Positions 61,947 through 64,000 of a stretch of 64,000 nucleotides of DNA are shown here, in pieces. Numbering within the stretch: position 1 is the first letter of the stretch; every line of letters starts with the position of its first letter. The DNA comes from an uncultured Streptomyces sp. Lineage in GTDB: Bacteria; Actinomycetota; Actinomycetes; Streptomycetales; Streptomycetaceae. The stretch lies in contig NZ_CANLBS010000008.1 in NCBI RefSeq assembly GCF_947488945.1, forward strand, positions 62,001 to 126,000, in the 5' to 3' direction. Below the pieces are notes generated by a model. It had not been told where the DNA came from. It did no database searches and was given only the letters and a program-made list of their open reading frames with translations. Both the position numbers and the translations under genes were made by a program.

Positions 61947-63557
61947 TCAGATGACCGTGCCGACGTCCTGGGCGGTGAGGGAGTCCATCGCGCGTTCGGC
62001 GACGGCGGCGATGGTCATGGAGGGGTTGCAGGCCCCGGTCGTGCCCGGGATGAGCGCGCCGTCGAGGACGTAGAGGCCACGTTGGCCCCGGACGCGTCCG
62101 TCCAGGTCGCAGACGGTGCCCATGGGGGCGCCGCCCAGGGGGTGCCAAGTGCTGTTGACCAGCGCGTTGGTGTCGGTCAGCGCGCCCAGGCCCTGGGCGA
62201 TCTTCGTGACCCTGCGGTGGATCGCCCGGTGGGCGGCGGCGTCGCCGCCCGAAGGCCAGTGCAGGGACACGGAGTCGGTGGCCGAGTCGTAGCGCAGGCG
62301 CCCCCGGTCGGGGCTCACCCCGAAGCCGACCAGCATCGTCGTCCTGGTGTTGATTCCCAGCGGGGGGAGGGATGCCTGGATCACGGTGTGGGCGGTGTAC
62401 GGGTCGTCCCACGCCTTGCTGCCGTAGACGACCGGGCCGCCCTGTTCGCCGCCGAAGTCCTCCCACAGGTTCGTCCAGGCGTAGATGCGGTCGCCGTTGG
62501 TGCCCCAGCCCTCGCCGAGTCCGTCGGGCAGGTCGGGGATGGCTCCGGTCGCGCCCGCCCGGACCAGCAGCTTGCTGGTGTTGACGCTGCCCGCGGCCAT
62601 GATCAGGGCCCGCGTGGTGAGGATCTTCTGCTCCCGCACGACGCCGTGGTCGTCGGTCCGGTCGACGTGCACGTCCCAACGGCCGTCGGCGGCCCGCGCG
62701 ACGGAGGTGACGTCGTGGTGGGTGGCCACGGTGACTCTGCCGGTCGCCTCGGCCTCTTTCACGTACGTCACGTCGACGGAGTGCTTACCGCCGTTGTTGA
62801 CGCCGAGCGCGCAGTCGCCGTTGGTGTACGACGGCTTCATCTCGCCCCGCAGTTCGGCCAGCGCGTAGTCCCAGTCCACCGGCATCGGGATCTTCTCCAG
62901 GCCGTAACCGGCCTTGCGCACCCGGTCGGCAAAGATCCGGGCCGCACGGTAGTTCGGGGTGGCGATCAGTTCGTCGGGGGCGGTGGCCGGCCGGAGCATG
63001 CGGGCGACGCGGGGGTAGTGGACCTCGTTCATGCGCCGCCAGTCGAGTTCCTCGGGCAGCCAGGTGTTGAAGACCGCCTCGGACGGCTGGAGCGTCATGC
63101 CCTGGTACACGAGGGAACCACCGCCCACCCCGGCCGCGCAGACGCTCAAGATGTTCTCGCCCAGTACCGGTTCGAGAAGGCCGACGTAGGGCTCGAAGTT
63201 CAGTGGAGTGCCGATCAGCCGGGCGAGCGGCTTGACGGCGTCGGGCAGCGTGCCGTGCCACAGGGCGCGCTTGTCGAGACCGGAGACGCGTGGAAACGTC
63301 TCCGCGTTCGGACCGGTCGGCCAACGGCGACCGCGTTCCAGGACGGTTACCGGGACGCCCGCCTGCGCCAGCCGCAGCGCGGCGACGCCTCCGCCGAAGC
63401 CGGAACCGATGACGACGACCCGGTGCTCTTCGCGGGTCAGCGGGGTCCGGGCAGTCGCCGCCGAGGCTGCGGCAGTGGGGAGGACGCTCGACGCGGTCAC
63501 GGCGGCGGCGCCCGTGAGCACGGCGCGCCTGCTGGGAAAGCCGCTGGTGGAGGACAT
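61947..63557 (-). CDS. Tat-exported GMC oxidoreductase, cholesterol-oxidase-like
   Basis: 536 residues. The start has SRRAVLTGAAAV (about 9-20), a Tat signal, ending near residue 35. The FAD motif VVVIGSGFGGGVAALRLAQAG lies at about 47-67 (VVIGSGFGGG core). Further marks are GVGGGSLVYQGM, and the active-site stretches STWHPLGGAPMG and GACNPSMTIAA, which carry the His and Asn of class I cholesterol oxidases. It should oxidise a 3-beta-hydroxysteroid outside the cell, with non-covalent FAD. Related sterols are possible. Short repeats lie in its leader. Confidence 0.88.
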   Translation of the reverse strand: MSSTSGFPSRRAVLTGAAAVTASSVLPTAAASAATARTPLTREEHRVVVIGSGFGGGVAALRLAQAGVPVTVLERGRRWPTGPNAETFPRVSGLDKRALWHGTLPDAVKPLARLIGTPLNFEPYVGLLEPVLGENILSVCAAGVGGGSLVYQGMTLQPSEAVFNTWLPEELDWRRMNEVHYPRVARMLRPATAPDELIATPNYRAARIFADRVRKAGYGLEKIPMPVDWDYALAELRGEMKPSYTNGDCALGVNNGGKHSVDVTYVKEAEATGRVTVATHHDVTSVARAADGRWDVHVDRTDDHGVVREQKILTTRALIMAAGSVNTSKLLVRAGATGAIPDLPDGLGEGWGTNGDRIYAWTNLWEDFGGEQGGPVVYGSKAWDDPYTAHTVIQASLPPLGINTRTTMLVGFGVSPDRGRLRYDSATDSVSLHWPSGGDAAAHRAIHRRVTKIAQGLGALTDTNALVNSTWHPLGGAPMGTVCDLDGRVRGQRGLYVLDGALIPGTTGACNPSMTIAAVAERAMDSLTAQDVGTVI

Positions 63558-63582
63558 GAGCAGCTCCTGGGAGAGGGGGAAG

Positions 63583-63634
63583 GTGCGGTCGGTCGCTGAC
63601 GTGCTGTCGGTCGCTGACGTGCGGTCGGTCGCTG
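63583..63634. repeat. 18-bp tandem repeats upstream of cholesterol-oxidase-like gene
   Basis: GTGCGGTCGGTCGCTGAC occurs at 63583-63600 and, with one change, at 63601-63618. A third partial copy runs 63619-63634. The array begins 26 nt upstream of the start codon on the minus strand, so it is in or near the mRNA leader. Confidence 0.8.
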
Positions 63635-64000
63635 TGCGGGGTCCGACGCAGGGCGGATCGCGCCCTCCGGAGCATGATTTCTTGTCGCGCGCATGACACG
63701 TAACGGGCGGACGAGTGCGGTTACTCGCCAGTCACCTACTGCAGAGTAAAGAGGGGTGTCAGTCAGAGACAAGGTGTCTGCACGTGCCGCGTGAAGTCCG
63801 CGCCAAAGCTCCGACGCGGCCGTGCGCCGGGCGCCGACGGCTCGGACACAGACGTGCCGCCTTCGGCGACGGCTCGCACAAAGCACCGTTCACGCTGTTC
63901 GGGAACGCGAGGCCCCCGGATATGCTGCGGCGAGGCGGAACGGGAGAGCGGGCCGCGGGGACGGACGAGCAGGCCGCGGGGGGCATCAGGTGCCGCCGCG
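63635..64000. other. Spacer at right edge
   Basis: About 365 bp. It holds an A/T-richer pocket (about 63720-63785) with the small palindromic run TACTGCAGAGTA at about 63737, a likely promoter zone for the minus-strand oxidase operon. At the far right, GATATGCTG near 63919 and a GTG at 63992 after GCGGGGGGC could mark the start of a rightward gene cut by the window, but too little is present to name it. Confidence 0.35.

Noticed and set aside
63583..63634. Leader repeats as a CRISPR array
   Set aside because: Units are 18 bp, directly adjacent and without spacers; no cas gene is present.
63759..63986. Minus-strand 75-residue frame near the right edge
   Set aside because: Biased composition, no ribosome site and no known domain.

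Overview
The window is high-GC actinobacterial DNA, most likely Streptomyces. Signs are the strong G/C third-position bias, frequent GTG/TTG starts, 4-nt ATGA/GTGA gene overlaps, G/C-rich hairpin terminators, an F420-type oxidoreductase, and an isorenieratene carotenoid cluster with LitR/LitS-type regulators. No rRNA, tRNA, CRISPR array or intact insertion sequence was seen.

Region by region. (1) 1-10.9 kb: an aromatic-catabolism locus. An MFS transporter, truncated at the left edge, is divergent from an eleven-gene operon encoding aldehyde dehydrogenase, extradiol-type VOC dioxygenase, aspartate-dehydrogenase-like protein, alpha/beta hydrolase, cupin, two SDRs, a ThDP enzyme, a flavin/[2Fe-2S] reductase, a small recombinase-like HTH protein and a Rieske oxygenase. 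Together they look like a ring-hydroxylation and meta-cleavage pathway whose substrate I cannot name. (2) 11-17 kb: a TetR/FMN-reductase pair, a decayed glycosyltransferase next to an intact acyltransferase, an F420/deazaflavin nitroreductase-family protein, and a Nudix hydrolase with a possible small upstream ORF near a DeoR regulator. (3) 17-25.2 kb: the most unusual part. A Trypco2-like protein is divergent from a tightly packed operon of trypsin-like protease, PknG-type kinase, vWA protein, GlnX-like membrane protein and membrane-anchored solute-binding protein. It appears to join a mycobacterial-type extracellular-sensing relay to protease and vWA modules typical of bacterial conflict or signalling systems.

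(4) 25.2-40.9 kb: a light-response and carotenoid island. LitR-like MerR and LitS-like ECF sigma are divergent, followed by a DUF4383 membrane protein and a small zinc-finger anti-sigma. Then crtY-crtT-crtU converges on crtE-crtI-crtB-Rieske. Divergent from crtE is an SDR/DUF2867 gene followed by a DNA photolyase. The expected product is an aromatic C40 carotenoid of the isorenieratene type, coupled to light-damage repair.

(5) 41-64 kb: assorted single genes and regulator-target pairs: DUF1206 and membrane proteins, DoxX, FadH with PadR, a PAP2/DMT pair divergent from TetR across a large perfect palindrome, an SPFH protein translationally coupled to an NAD-kinase-like protein, a VOC protein, an anchored ricin-type lectin, a secreted M4 metalloprotease, an ABC exporter, an IS481 transposase remnant, an SDR/TetR divergent pair, and a secreted lipase with a Tat-exported cholesterol-oxidase-type GMC enzyme. 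Many divergent spacers carry clean inverted repeats that are good operator candidates.
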